A stretch of DNA of 64,000 nucleotides, from assembly GCF_000346465.2 (NCBI RefSeq), contig NC_034013.1, forward strand, positions 4,460,735-4,524,734, given 5' to 3'. A model generated the notes under the pieces. That model was not told the DNA's origin, searched no databases, and saw nothing but the letters and a program-made list of their open reading frames with translations. Numbering within the stretch: the first letter of the stretch is position 1; each line of letters opens with the position of its first letter. Below, one piece after another: positions 46,001 through 58,031 of this stretch. Position numbers and translations under genes: made by a program. Source of the stretch: Prunus persica (lineage: Eukaryota > Streptophyta > Magnoliopsida > Rosales > Rosaceae).

Positions 46001-46780
46001 ACGTAGAGATGCTTTAAAAGAATTATGATTCATTAATAATCCATTTTAATCAATATAATAGGTTCAGATACTAAATTTGTGCATAGAATTATTTGTAAAT
46101 ATGCATGAACATAGGGATGTTACAACAGAAGCATGAAATAATAAATAACTTTAAAAATTTGCTCTATGTTGATGCTCTTTTTGGGAGGGTCAATTTAGGT
46201 AGAGAAGCGTTGGATCTTCAACAGGGAAGAAGGTGAGGACCTTTGGAGTTTAAAGAACCTGCAGAAGATAAGGAGGAAGAAGCAGTCGTCAAGCTTCGAA
46301 CACTAGTGTAGTACCTGCCAAAGGCTCTTCGATGCTTAAGTCAGCTATATATGGTAATTTTGACAAAGTAACAGTACATATGATAAAATAGTTACCCTTT
46401 TTTATTTAGGCATTGTTCCTTATTTATAGAGAAGTGAAAATGGGAGTCTTGTACAAACTTTCGATGTGGGACTTTGTGCAAGTTACTGCAAAGGTGACAC
46501 GTGTCTCCAGAATTTATGTTCGGCAGTCGAGAGCTTTGGCAGGTGGCTGCCGCTTAGGAAGTGTATCTTCCTTCGGCATGTTAGAATGTGATGACGTCAC
46601 TCAGTTTCTACGGATTTGTCAATGTGTCTCTTTGGGGTACTTTAGCAGAGGAAAAGGCGTGTCTGACTTGGTACTAGTCATTTTGATGCTGGATATGCTC
46701 GATTGATTATGGTGTAAACACCATATTCCTTTTTTAAATATATTAGGTACTAGATTAAATAAACATCTTATGGAAGATTT
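43056..46780. other. Intergenic, no gene recognised; possible LINE 3' end
   Basis: No frame here carries a recognisable domain. The stretch 43920-44770 (CT-rich start, GT-rich body, ending GTACTATGATATATTTCATC) looks like the 3' end of a non-LTR retroelement, but no coding part or target duplication was found. Frames at 43929-44138 (low-complexity Ser/Leu), 45028-45375 and 46413-46706 are judged accidental. I see no RNA gene. Confidence 0.4.
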
Positions 46781-46784
46781 CTCA

Positions 46785-46925
46785 TTTTGACTGAGGGGTT
46801 TACCTCAGTGGTGAGGTCCTCAACCTTCCCTCAGGGTCACCCTTTCGAATCTCAGGAAAAGTGCTCTCCTCCCCAATGCAATTTGTCGCTAATTCTAAAT
46901 GGTTCCTTACTACAAATGTGATTTT
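46785..46925 (+). mobile_element. tRNA-derived SINE
   Basis: GGGGTTTACCTCAGTGGTGA contains a box A-like segment and CCTTTCGAATCTCAGG a box B-like one, 40 bases apart. The tail after the box B ends near AAATGTGATTTTGATAC. No clear target duplication was found, so the ends are approximate. Confidence 0.55.
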
Positions 46926-47266
46926 GATACTTATCAAAAATTTTAAATATTTATTTTTTATTATTTTGTTGAAACTTTGTTAATGTTGCTTGAATTTAAC
47001 AAGTGTCAAAACTCCATTAGTTTTAAGGAGCAGCAAAAAAGAGAGCGTATTGTTGATACCCAATTCCATTAGGGTCGACTGAATAAGCCCAAACAACACT
47101 CTTAAGGCAAAAGAGAAGCCTAATTATAAGTTCAACAAAAAATAAAAGACTAATTAAAAGGAGGAAGAAATTTGAGCAAGCCCATCGAACGACTCAAGGC
47201 CAAGGCTGAGAATTAGCGGCAGACCCAAATACTCATAAAACAAATGAATAAATTTCTTCAACTCTC

Positions 47267-47355
47267 ACACTTGTTATTAGTTTATTTTTATTTTTATACA
47301 AGTGATATTGAAAAAGGGGGATTCAAACTAGGACCTAGGGTTCGGGGATAAATAC
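47267..47355 (-). mobile_element. Short, probably 5'-truncated SINE
   Basis: TCTTCAACTCTC flanks an 89-base unit (47255-47266 and 47356-47367). On the minus strand it contains a box B-like TAGTTTGAATCCC and an A-rich end, but no box A. The repeated flank supports an insertion; the class is inferred. Confidence 0.45.
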
Positions 47356-47973
47356 TCTTCAACTCTCTTTTAAAGAGACTACAATTTGTTTAACTTTTGG
47401 TTTAACTACGTAGGGCTTTCACCTTAATATTACACAAATTGGGGGGGTAATTGGGTCGACATCAACACAGAAGGCAAAAGAAAAATGTCACCTTTTTTAT
47501 TCCTATTAATTTAGCTAGAGTTCAAGTTAATGAATCATCTTCTCTTTTTTTTTCTTTTTTTTTTTGAATTGGGCTTTTTTATTTATTTTTGCAATGATGA
47601 ACCAAACATAGAGTATGTGCTGGAAATTCAACAATATTGACGTACTAGTTAGTAGAATGTAGATACCAAAAAATATTTGGGTTTATAAGTCAAGTCAGAA
47701 AATGACATGGATGGATAATATGAGATCGTTGATATGAAATTGACACGATAACAGCTATTGTTATGTACCCTGCCAGGAATGCTATTCTTTTTTCGTTTCT
47801 TTTTGTGTTCAACATAAATGTATTTTTTTTGTTTGGGAATTTTGTTTAACATGAACTGATTTCATAAATATGTGTGTACATATGCGAAATGAGAGGATCT
47901 GGGTTGAAAGCGAAAAACTCGAAACAACTAGGAAAACCCAATTCAAAAATATTAAATAGTTAGAGAATAGGCA

Positions 47974-50900
47974 CTACAACAAACTCTCAATGTTAAGTTC
48001 TACAAAGGAGCACGGATCAGGAATGTCGAAGTTGTTTAACACCTGAAAAGACATGAAAAATAATGGAAAATTAAGCTAATTATGATAGAAACAAAGTACG
48101 AACATGATCCCAGTCTTTGATTAAAGTTATAATACGTACCTCTGGGTGTACAATGCCGAAAGTTCCAATATTCTTCCCTTTATAAATGATGCTTGCTTGT
48201 CTGCGCGGAAGAAACTCGGGTTCCTTTCAGTAGATGTAAATAGTAAGTGAATGATTCATTCATACAAAACCAACAAAGGTATAGCAAAAGAAAAATGCAA
48301 AAGAAAGAATATACAACTCACATCTGAAGGTTTTATGAAGTACCCACTGTTGTCACCAATAGGAACAAAAGCAGCACCAATTGATTCCATAACTCTGTCC
48401 ACCAAGCCATGAATCAACTGCATATTGGAAACCCAAGTTAAGTAATATGCAATTATACCTCATTTATCTTGTTGCAGAAAACAAAAGAATTTAACGTGTT
48501 AGGAATATAACATGACTTTTTTTTATAAATAAAAAGTAATTTAAGAGATCATATGTTTGTTTAACATAGAGCTATCCAACATCCCAGTTAAGTGTGTATG
48601 TGTATATAATCCAACATCCCAGTTAAGTGTGTATGTGTATATAATCCAACATTACATATCCTTACACCACTTGAGCAAAACTTTCATTAAAAGTGACTAG
48701 TTTTTGAAATAGGTGAGACCAAACTGTGTATACCAAGGGTTTAGTATCGTACCTCAAATCCAGAGGTAGCACCACAGAAAAGAGCTGCTAGTTGGCGTCG
48801 ATTTGTCGCACCAACATCTTTCTTCTCATCCAATAGTGCTATATCACCCACTTCGAAAATCTTCAACAAAGTGAAAGTAAGAAGAAGTTCAGAAATAAGC
48901 TAACAATTTATCAAAGGAAAAAAGGGACAAACCCACATGAGAAGAAATCTTGCAAAAGCAACATAACACTATAACATATACCTTTATGGGCTTTGGATGA
49001 TCTTTGTTGTGACCAACAGTTTTCAATACACCAGGCATCAGACTGGTTCGAACAAGTTCAAAATCAGACGATCGAGGATTTCCAACAACCACTGCCTTAG
49101 ATTTATCATCTTTACGATTTAACATGGCAAAATTTTCTCTCCATGAGCCCAATATAAATGTCAAGACCTCTGTGAACCCATCCATTGCAATCTGAACACA
49201 ATTTTGAGGAAACATAATACAAGAATGAATCACACTTCCATTAAGTAAACTATGGAAAGGTACGCATAAAAATGTTATTTATCAATTGAAAAGTTTTTGT
49301 TTCACACCTCCAATTTTATGCGGTCAGTGAGCTCATTCAAGGCTAGTGGCTTCAAAGATGCAGGCTTTCTCTTTGGGATATTATTATATCCATAAGCAAT
49401 TGCAACATCCTAAACAAGAAAGAAAAATGCCTCATTAAAGAAGCATGGCAAAAGGTTTGGTTTATAATCCAATAAGATAGTTATGAATGATTATAGTTGA
49501 ACCTCCATAACATACCTCCATAACATCACAAGGATGAAGAATATCACTTCTAGTGGGAGGTACAAATACAGTGATATCGCCTGATACAGACTGCTTGGCA
49601 TGCAATTGCATTCGATTCAACAAGTCAGTAACCTACATGGTAATAAAAGTCAGTAACATACATAATAGTTCCTATTTTAGATCAGAAGTCTTAGTAAAAC
49701 TCGTATAAAAACTGAGTGGAACAAATACCATATAGAAAATGTCAATCACATGACTAGCACTAAGCAAATAATAACCTTATTGCAGACATCAGTAAGCAAC
49801 ATTAAAAAATAAAGCAGGAAGAGATAAAATGCAGTTATTGACATACCTCTTCCGCTTCCAAAGAGACTCCAATTGTACCATTAACATATGATAGAGAAAC
49901 ATCCATGTTGTAGATTGATAAATCAGGATAGATATATGACTTTCCATCAGAATATATCACTTCAACAGGTTCAATCTCAAACTTTCTTTCACAATATGCT
50001 GAAAACGCTGTCACCTAAAAGAAAATAAATGGATGCCATCATTCACTAATAAGTGAGAACCAAAAACTAGCAAATGAATGCATCATAAACTTTCAGCTTC
50101 TTACTATTGTGTTCAGAACAATCTTGGCCTTTGTCAGATCAGTAGCTGTACATTCTACGAAAACATTCTTCGTCTTCAAAGTGATTGCTGAATGTGCACC
50201 ATTAATAATGGGGGGTAAAGACAAAACAGTTCTGCCAAAATGAACTTAACATCACTCATCAAGATTTAAAAAGAATGCTAAGCCATATATCTATATAAAG
50301 TCAACAGGACTATACTACACATTCGAAACAGTATTATGAACTCAACCTCTTAACAATACAAGGAAAAGCGGAGGTTGATAAAAGGTGATTAGAAATGACT
50401 ATAATAATGAATGAATGAGAAAGAAATTATCATACCTGTTGTTATCATATAAAACAGGAAACACCGGTGAGTTCTCTATTATGTGCAAAAATTTCTTCAG
50501 TTTCAAATCCGACTGCAAGAATACAGTGGTAAAATATGGATCAAGATACTTTACTTTCCCAATGTCATTCATGAGTCACGATTACCGCATATAAAACAGG
50601 AGATTCTGGACAAGGATGTGCATGAAATAGCTATTATTGTAATGGTTTCTAAAATGCCTATTCTAGTTTGGTCTAGGCTAACTATAACACTTCCAGAAAG
50701 GGGAAAAAGAAAGAAAAAGATGGAAACAAAGACAGATTAAAAAGCATACAGTTAAGAACTCACTCTGTAAAATTCCATGAGCTCATCAGCTCTGAAGTTC
50801 TTCACCTAATATAGAAATCAAAACAACATGATATTAGTGCTAACAATGACCATTACCAAGTATCTTCAAACTATTAGAGAGAGAGAGAGAGAGAGAGATT

Positions 50901-52815
50901 AGAAAATCATAGTAATATAAACTACTAAATTGAGAAAAGTAAAAAACTTATAAAAGTACCTGTTTCAGAGGCACAAAATTGATACTTGAAGGTGGCAAAG
51001 CCTGAATGTGGAAAGAAAAATGTAAGTCAACAGTACGTAGTATTGTCGTCTTAGATACATGAAGTAGAATTTAGCAATCAAAGAAAACATGAAAAGTTCT
51101 TTCATTGAAACTCGTGTTAATATCAGGGGATCTTTGGCTAAGACAGAAGTTTCTACTTTTCATTCCTAGAATTGAAAATTCCGGCATGGAATCTAAACTA
51201 TTACCATAAATTAATACAAAATTCAATACCATGTGAGCCCTCAAACAAAAAAAAAAGAAAAAGATTGCAGAATATGAAACCATAGCAAAGAGAACAAATT
51301 TCAAAAGCCCACCTCATATGTGAAAGGAGCTTGCAATGCATCCAAGTCATGAGTCCCAATGGCAACTAGTGTTCTTCGCCTGTAAAATGATTAGAATATG
51401 TAAGCACTTCAACTGATAAACCACAGGAAATCTTTGGGCAGAAAGACAAGCAGTAGCTCTTATCATAACTTCATGCATTCATTCTGATTGGTCTTGCTAT
51501 TCTTACCCTTGTAGCACTTAAACAAACTATTCTGATTTCTTTTGTATTCTTATGTTTTTATCTAGTGTAAATGATCATGTAGATTCCAAATTTTTCACAA
51601 AGAAGTATGACTAAGCCACTCCAACACAACATAAAAAGGCGATAAAAATAAATTATCAAAGAAAGATTTTAGAGCAACAGAATACAGAGGAGACGGAAGC
51701 AACTGATCGAGAGCATGCCAAGCTAAATTCAGAATCAGACCTATGAGTCAGAAAACATTACCGGCAGATATTTTGATGAAGCTTGTCTTGGAGATCAATG
51801 AAGCTGTTATAACTTGCCTCAGTGAAGGTAAGGCCTCTTAAAACAGCACAGACAACATGAGGGCGAATGGAAGATGTCTGCAAGTTGAAAAAAGGGCCTC
51901 TTTGAACTAAACAGTATCACCTACCAGAAAATAAAAAACACCAACCCTTTTCATAGATCATATAACTACCTCTGGTTTTACATGCATTTTAATCATGGAC
52001 CCCTTACTAAGGTTGGCCAACTTGTATGTAGGAACCTCCTCTTCCCTACTGAAAACACGGAGCGCTTGAGCCAGCCCTTCAAGACAAAGTAAATCGTATC
52101 TGCGTATAAATCAAATAACAAACTTGTTCAACCCTTTATATATTATGTTATGTGAACATCATACAACAAGTCATTACTGTCATTAATTCCTACAGTTACT
52201 CCTTGATAGTCTGAAATAGAGCCTACCCACTTAAGCAAATAAGAGCAGCATGTTATCGAAAATATTTGGCCTAAACTCAAGGATTATATATGTTGATATC
52301 AAAATCTCAAACCAACCCATGAAATGGATTAGGATAAAACATCAAGTTTCAATCAAAACAGGCAAATAAGAAAACGAATAACAAAAGGTACCTACCTATT
52401 TGCGGGAACTTCGATTTTGTAAATAACTTCTTCATCTTCGTCAACTGCATCATCGTCCAAATGCTTTTCTTTTCTAATAATTGCTTTCTCAGTTGTCTAC
52501 AAACACAGCATTATTAATTAATCATTACAAGTTTTGAGAAACATCTCAAAGAAAGATATATATCAGAGAAATACAAAAACAAAGTAAGATGAAGCAGAAA
52601 AATTGCTTACAACGTCGTCCAGCTCGATGCCGAAACTGAAGCATACTTCTTCAAACTCTTCCTGAGCTGTCAAATTATTCAATTCAATTCAAACACACAC
52701 ACAAACGAACGTGAATAATTCCTTAAATATGCGATGAGGAGAAGACTGAGAGCTCACTGTAAGTTCTTCCTAATGCTGCAAACAGACGATCCCGTCCCAC
52801 GCTGACGGTAGGCAT
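47974..52815 (-). CDS. Phenylalanine--tRNA ligase beta subunit, cytosolic
   Basis: Eighteen exons on the minus strand join in frame to 589 residues with GT/AG borders throughout: 52758-52815, 52611-52666, 52396-52496, 51970-52099, 51762-51877, 51313-51379, 50960-51001, 50764-50805, 50436-50512, 50105-50231, 49847-50014, 49516-49632, 49308-49409, 48982-49191, 48753-48860, 48322-48417, 48140-48223 and 47974-48042. The start [16 protein letters not shown] is that of eukaryotic cytosolic PheRS beta. The editing-type B3/B4 region covers about 110-275 ([33 protein letters not shown]). The B5 region is at about 300-372 ([20 protein letters not shown]), and the C-terminal pseudo-catalytic domain follows ([37 protein letters not shown]). 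With the alpha subunit it forms an alpha2-beta2 enzyme that charges tRNA-Phe; beta helps bind tRNA and edits Tyr-tRNA. The length matches other plant copies. Nothing in the gene looks broken. Confidence 0.94.
48575..48644. repeat. 35-bp tandem duplication in an intron of the PheRS gene
   Basis: CCAACATCCCAGTTAAGTGT plus GTATGTGTATATAAT is present twice in direct succession, in the intron between the exons at 48753-48860 and 48322-48417. It is too short to affect the flanking exons. Confidence 0.8.
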
Positions 52816-52981
52816 GGCGGAAGTTGATTACTCTCTCCGATAGCGCGCACAGAGAGACTGACGGGCGGAGCCAGGGTTTTTAGAAGACACAAAAAAATTT
52901 CTTTATTCAATTAGGCATCAAAAAAATTCTTTCATATAAGCATATAAAATTATATTGAATAAATAATAAACTAATAAAGGC

Positions 52982-53018
<37 letters not shown>

Positions 53019-53020
53019 TA
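52816..53020. other. PheRS 5' flank and AT microsatellite
   Basis: The 5' UTR probably covers the first 60 bases upstream of the ATG at 52815. Beyond it the sequence is A-rich and ends in an (AT)n tract at about 52995-53020 that adjoins the first Helitron-like copy. No other gene is seen. Confidence 0.4.
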
Positions 53021-53287
53021 CTAGTCTCTTTACACGTGCTTCGGCACATGCGAGATACTTTTAAAAAAAAAATTTAATTTATTTTAGAATTAAAAAAGAT
53101 AATGGGTAGTTGTGTTCTATAAAAATAGGATTAATTATCTGATTTTTCTTTTAATTTTAAAATTTTTAAATATAAAAAAGTGTGAATTTATCATATTATC
53201 CTCATTTAATTAATAATTTTAATTCTTAATATTTGGATTAACAAAATGCATTTTTTGATATTTTGAATGTTTCACCATATATATATA
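53021..53287 (-). mobile_element. Helitron-like non-autonomous element, copy 1 (diverged)
   Basis: This copy resembles copies 2 and 3 along its length (AATTAAAAAAGATAATGGGT, ATTATCCTCATTTAATTAAT) but with more differences. Read on the minus strand it ends in a hairpin region followed by CTAG at 53021. Its 5' end has been lost where copy 2 joins it. Confidence 0.5.
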
Positions 53288-53575
53288 CTAGCCTCTCTGC
53301 ACGCGCTTCTGCGCTTGCGAGAGGTTTTTTAAAAAAAATAAGTAAATTTATTTTAGAATTAAAAAAGATAATGGGTAGTTGTGTTCCATAAAAATAGGAT
53401 ACATTATCTGCTTTTTCTTTTTCTTTTAATTTTTTTAAATATGAAAAAGTGTGAATTTACCATATTATCCTCATTTAATTAATAATTTGAATTCTTAATG
53501 TTTGCATTAACCAAGGGCATTTTCTGGTATTTTGAATGTTTCACCATTCTCTGCCTTTTGCATTATATATATAGA
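53288..53575 (-). mobile_element. Helitron-like non-autonomous element, copy 2, 288 bp
   Basis: On the minus strand the element begins TCTATATATATAATGC after an A and ends CTAG before a T, the insertion pattern of Helitrons (A|TC...CTRR|T). Just before the CTAG is a hairpin with arms CCTCTCGCAAGCGC and GCGCAGAAGCGCGTGCAGAG in overlapping form, GC-rich in otherwise AT-rich DNA. There are no inverted repeats and no target duplication. In most Helitrons the hairpin is about 10 bases from the end; here it is adjacent, so the class is probable rather than certain. Confidence 0.6.
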
Positions 53576-53865
53576 TATATAAATTTATCTAACCTATGGA
53601 GAATTAAAAATCATCAACCAAGTTGTACGAAAATATTCGACCAAAAAAATAAAATAAAATTGTACGATAATCTTCAACCAACTTTGTTTTGAACTTTTAG
53701 CAAATGATTGGTATATATGGTAAAAAAAAAAAAACACCTAATATTATTACATATTCCTGTTGAAAGGAGGAAAACATGATTTTAATTTCAAATACTTATA
53801 TACAAAATTAGTGAAATACCCATTCTTATACATGAAACTATAAATATACCATACACTATTTAATA

Positions 53866-54153
53866 CTAGCCTCTCTGCACGCGCTTCCGCGCTTGCGAGA
53901 GGTTTTTTTAAAAAAATAAGTAAATTTATTTTAGAATTAAAAAAGATAATGGGTAGTTGTGTTCCATAAAAATATGATCCATTATCTGCTTTTTCTTTTT
54001 CTTTTAATTTTTTTAAATATGAAAAAGTGTGAATTTACCATATTATCCTCATTTAATTAATAATTTGAATTCTTAATGTTTGCATTAACCAAGGACATTT
54101 TCTGGTATTTTAAATGTTTCACCATTCTCTGCCTTTTGCTTTATATATATAGA
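53866..54153 (-). mobile_element. Helitron-like non-autonomous element, copy 3, 288 bp
   Basis: The copy has the same length as copy 2 and differs at only a few positions by eye. It again begins TCTATATATATA on the minus strand and ends with the hairpin (arms CCTCTCGCAAGCGC and GCGCGTGCAGAGAGG around GGAA) and CTAG. It is separated from copy 2 by 290 bases of unrelated AT-rich sequence. Confidence 0.6.
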
Positions 54154-54820
54154 TATAGAAACACACCCAAAATAAACCCAAAAATCAATAATTGTATATT
54201 TTTTAATTTGATTAATAAGATGAAATACCTTTATTACCCTTTTTAATATTAAATTAGTTTTGGATCTCGCTTGAATTAGAATGCAGAGAACATAAAAATT
54301 CCCTCTCATCCTTCAAACCCTCATCTCTCCTATGTTCTCTCCCTTCTTCCCTCTCTCTGCCTTCAGAGTAAACCAAACAATCTCAAAAACTATTCTATAG
54401 CTATGGTAGAAAAATCCTCCCTCGTCACACCGACGATAATCTCCGTTAAATCGGTGACCTCACACTTGTTCTCGCTGCCGATGCCTCAATTTCCTTTGCA
54501 TGTTTGTTCTATCTACTTCAATTTGTTATATTCATTTTGATTTTTGCTTAATTTAGGTGAATTTCGACTCGATTTCATGTTCATGTGGCCACTCTGCAGA
54601 TTTGAGGTGTCAATGGCCAGATATGTCAGGTGTTCTCGATTTTCAACTGGGATTTCCTATTTGCTGATGCCGACGACGACGATTGTTCTAGAGCCGGAGG
54701 GGCTACCGCTTCGTCTTCCTCTCTACGGCCGCCATTGAAGAAGCTCTTCTTTGAAGAGTGGGATACGCCGACCTCGGGAACATCGTTTTACAACTTAGGA
54801 GGTGGACTTGGGTCCTGATC
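54154..54820. other. No complete gene; chimeric, GC-richer stretch
   Basis: From 54600 the base composition rises, and a frame at 54630-54818 reads LRPPLKKLFFEEWDTPTSGT, which has protein-like composition but which I do not recognise. It stops just before the HSP90 fragment. It may be a further captured or stranded exon. Confidence 0.3.
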
Positions 54821-54912
54821 CATGAGATCAACCAGCTTCTGTTTAATCATCAACACCCTCCACAGTAACAGAGAGATCTTTCTCCATGAGCTCATCAGTA
54901 ACGCCTCTGATG
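54821..54912 (+). pseudogene. HSP90 N-terminal fragment
   Basis: The bases encode EINQLL, then after a two-base frame change LIINTLHSNREIFLHELISN and ASD, the opening of the HSP90 ATP-binding domain (family consensus EINQLLSLIINT..SN.EIFLRELISNASD). It stops at GTACG, where some plant HSP90 genes have their first intron. Nothing of the remaining 650 residues follows. It is a one-exon relic with a frame change. Confidence 0.7.
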
Positions 54913-56421
54913 TACGTATTTTCACTATTTATTCTTATGATGATTTCTCATTTCAGTATGGAAGGGAACTAATTTATTTGTTCTTTAGCCGTTATAGGCA
55001 TTTTTGCTTTGGTTGATGAGAAAACAAAAAGAAAGAGAAAAATCTGTGGTCTAGCAGCTCAACTTGATACCGTTCATGCATACACTTCCCTAATTAACAA
55101 ACAAAATAGCACAAATAATAATACTGTCCATTTTCCATGTACATAGTTCTTAACTGGAAAAAAAGAAGCAAAATTAATATAATTGGTGCTAAAGGGTCAA
55201 GTTAGCACTGCCATGGCCTTTCATTCTTTAGGGCCACCAAAAATACAAATTAGCCAATACATTACAGATAGGATGTATGCCTTTCCTCCATTCCTAGGAT
55301 TGTTCCCTGTAATATTAACCAAATTCAGTTTCCCTATTATTGGCTCTATGATTGACCAAAGCCTATCTATTAGGTACAGCATATGTTTTAATTCATTTAG
55401 TTTTGGTGTTGTCGAATGATCCAAAGAACATAGATAGATACATAATTTTTTTAATTTCATAATAGTCCAATGATCTAAGTCTTTGGATACTCATAACCTC
55501 GCACTTACAACAAGAATTAGACTTTCATCTTTGTATTTACAAATTTTACCTTGATTTCAGGTTACTCAAACTTGTTGGCCAAGATTAGGTTTTACACAGA
55601 GAGGTAACACAACGAAGCAAGCAGCATTTACAATGTAATAAATGATTAATCATGTTTTGTATTCATTGCCTTGAAGCATGTCTTCCTTAGGACACATTGG
55701 TTAAGTCATGCACAAATAGACCACTATCTGATCCCTAACTCCAGCAATACTTAGCCAACAAACCACTGCCCAACCAAGAGACCAAACTTTATACATCATT
55801 TCAGGCTGCTTGCGACCAAACTTTATACATCATTTCAAGATGCTAGCTAAGAGTCTTATAAAAGTTTAACCAAAAAATTAGGTGAGTTACATATATTTTG
55901 CTAAAACATATGTTTTGGAAAATTGGGTTGCGGATAAAATGTGTCAATATTCACAAATTCCTCATTTTTAGAGTTATAAAATGCGAAAGTTGGTTTATTT
56001 ATTGACTAGTTTTGTGCAATTGTTTTTGCTTCTGAGTGGTAGCTGAAAGAGAGCTTGCTCTTTTTGCCTTACAAGTTTGTAATGGAATTGCAGCTGAATT
56101 TAATGGCCAGGCTTTGATTTCATTTTGGTCTTCTGTTATTTTGGTGAAGAGAGAAATTATCATTTTGAACTCATTCTAAGTGTGTCGTGTGATTGAATTT
56201 ATTCATTTCTCTGTGCTTTAATGTGGCATTTGCAACAAGTCAATTTTGGCTTTTTGGGTGGTTGTGGGTCTAATATATGACTTCTGTAAATTGCAACAAG
56301 CTGGTAAGTTGATTTGTAGTATACAATTTGTTATATGTAAGTGGTATGAACAATTGTTAACTTCCAGTAAGTGGTATGAACAGTTGTTATACTGTTCATA
56401 CATTGCAACTGAGTTGATTTA
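54913..56421. other. Intergenic, no gene recognised
   Basis: The sequence is AT-rich. The open frames at 55183-55460 and 56218-56431 have no recognisable domains. No repeats with clear ends were found. Confidence 0.45.
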
Positions 56422-56990
56422 TATGACATAATATTAACAGTGTACTTCTATGACATAGTATAACAAATTTTCAGTAACAAAGCATGCTCTATATTTTGCT
56501 CTATTATAAGTGTGCACTTAAAGTTTATGATATGCAAAATGTGATTTTTACTAGGAAGATAGTTCTATGACATAGTATTAACAGTGTACTTTTGTGACAT
56601 AGTATTAACTGTGTACTTTTTTCTTCTTCTTGTAGAGTTATTTCCTTTTGCCTTTGCGATTGTATCTGGTGAAATTGTGGACAATTGGAGGTGGCTGCAA
56701 AGTATATCGGACGTCTTGCTAGGCTTTTTTGGGTTTTTTTTATAGTTTTTTTTTGTATGAAATGGTATTAACAATGTTTTTCTATTGTATTAATAATATT
56801 TTTTTATTTTATTTTATGAAATTGTATTAACAATGTACTTCTATGGCATGGTATTAACAATGTACTTCTATAACATGGTATTAACAATGTATTTCTATGA
56901 TATGATATTAACAATGTACTTTTATGGCACATAATATTAACAATGTATCTTTATGATATGGTATTAACAATGTACTTCTATGACATGGTT
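56422..56990. repeat. 27-28 bp minisatellite
   Basis: About seven degenerate units of TATGACATGGTATTAACAAT plus GTACTTC stand in tandem at 56755-56990, and further single units lie at 56422, 56564 and 56592. Units differ at a few bases each, mostly in the ATGGCATGG part. The array is not coding. Confidence 0.8.
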
Positions 56991-58030
56991 TGCGGAGTTT
57001 TGATCGAGAATGAAGGGTCATGGGGATATGCCCTTGATTTTGGTTAATTTTTTTTTTTTTTTGAAGTCTGTGTTTTTTCAATAAAATCTGGGATGGGCTT
57101 GTTGGGCTTGTTTTGGGTTTTTTTGGGAATTTTGTGTTGGGCTTGTTTTAAGTTAATCAATGGCAGAGATGTAATTTATATGAACTTCAATACTAATTTC
57201 ATATGCAATAAATGGTTTTTGAGTATGTTTCTAAAGTGCATTCCATGTAGGGTTTTTTTTTTAATAATTAAAGCCTCTATTTTGGGTATATTACTAAAGC
57301 TCCCATAATTACATTGGTAGAGCCCACAAATAACTTACTCCTTTTGTCTCTCTTCTATTCATTTTCTACTTTCTCTTATTGTTTCTCAAAAATTTGGCCG
57401 CCCTGTTAAGGCATTTTATCACTAGTCCCTTAGTGGTTTTTTTTTTTTTTTGGGCCAAAGAATAACCCATTGATAACAATTAAGAGGATACAACAATGTC
57501 ATCTTTTACAATTGATTCCAGCCAGAGGGGAACCTCTTCAATCCAAAAACCTCTTTTAGTTGATTTTCATCCAAAGATTGATTATTTTATGTACAAAAAT
57601 TTCTCCAAATGACAAAATTAGCCGTTGAGATTAGATTGCACAAACATTCATTAAGGTTAATTTTGGGCTTGGCCCTACGTTGGACTATATTTGAGTTCTC
57701 AAATATTCGAATATTGGAAACTCGGCAGACATACCTCCCGCCGAACTTCAAATCCCTTGGCCTGACTTTGCTTGCCCAAGTGTTGAGAGGAGGGCGCCAG
57801 GGTGAGCAAGGAGAAAATTCGCCCCGGCCCAGCTTTTTGTAAGAGGAGTGGCCGACCAAGGTATTTAAGGAGTGCCCAACCCAACTATTTGAGAAGGAAG
57901 CATTCGGCTACTTTTGTAAGGATATGCCCGGCTACTTTTTGCAAGGATATGCCCGGGCACTTTTGCAAAGGGAAGTTCTCGACCATATTTTTGAGAAGGC
58001 ACCATGGCCTTGAAGAAAAGACCTCGGCCA
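56991..58030. other. Intergenic, repeat-like, no gene recognised
   Basis: Several T-rich runs and a GC-richer segment (57700-57990, with repeated TATGCCCGG words) suggest fragments of older retroelements. Frames at 57093-57308 and 57587-57884 have no recognisable domain and lie in repeat-like sequence. Confidence 0.35.
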
Positions 58031-58031
58031 C

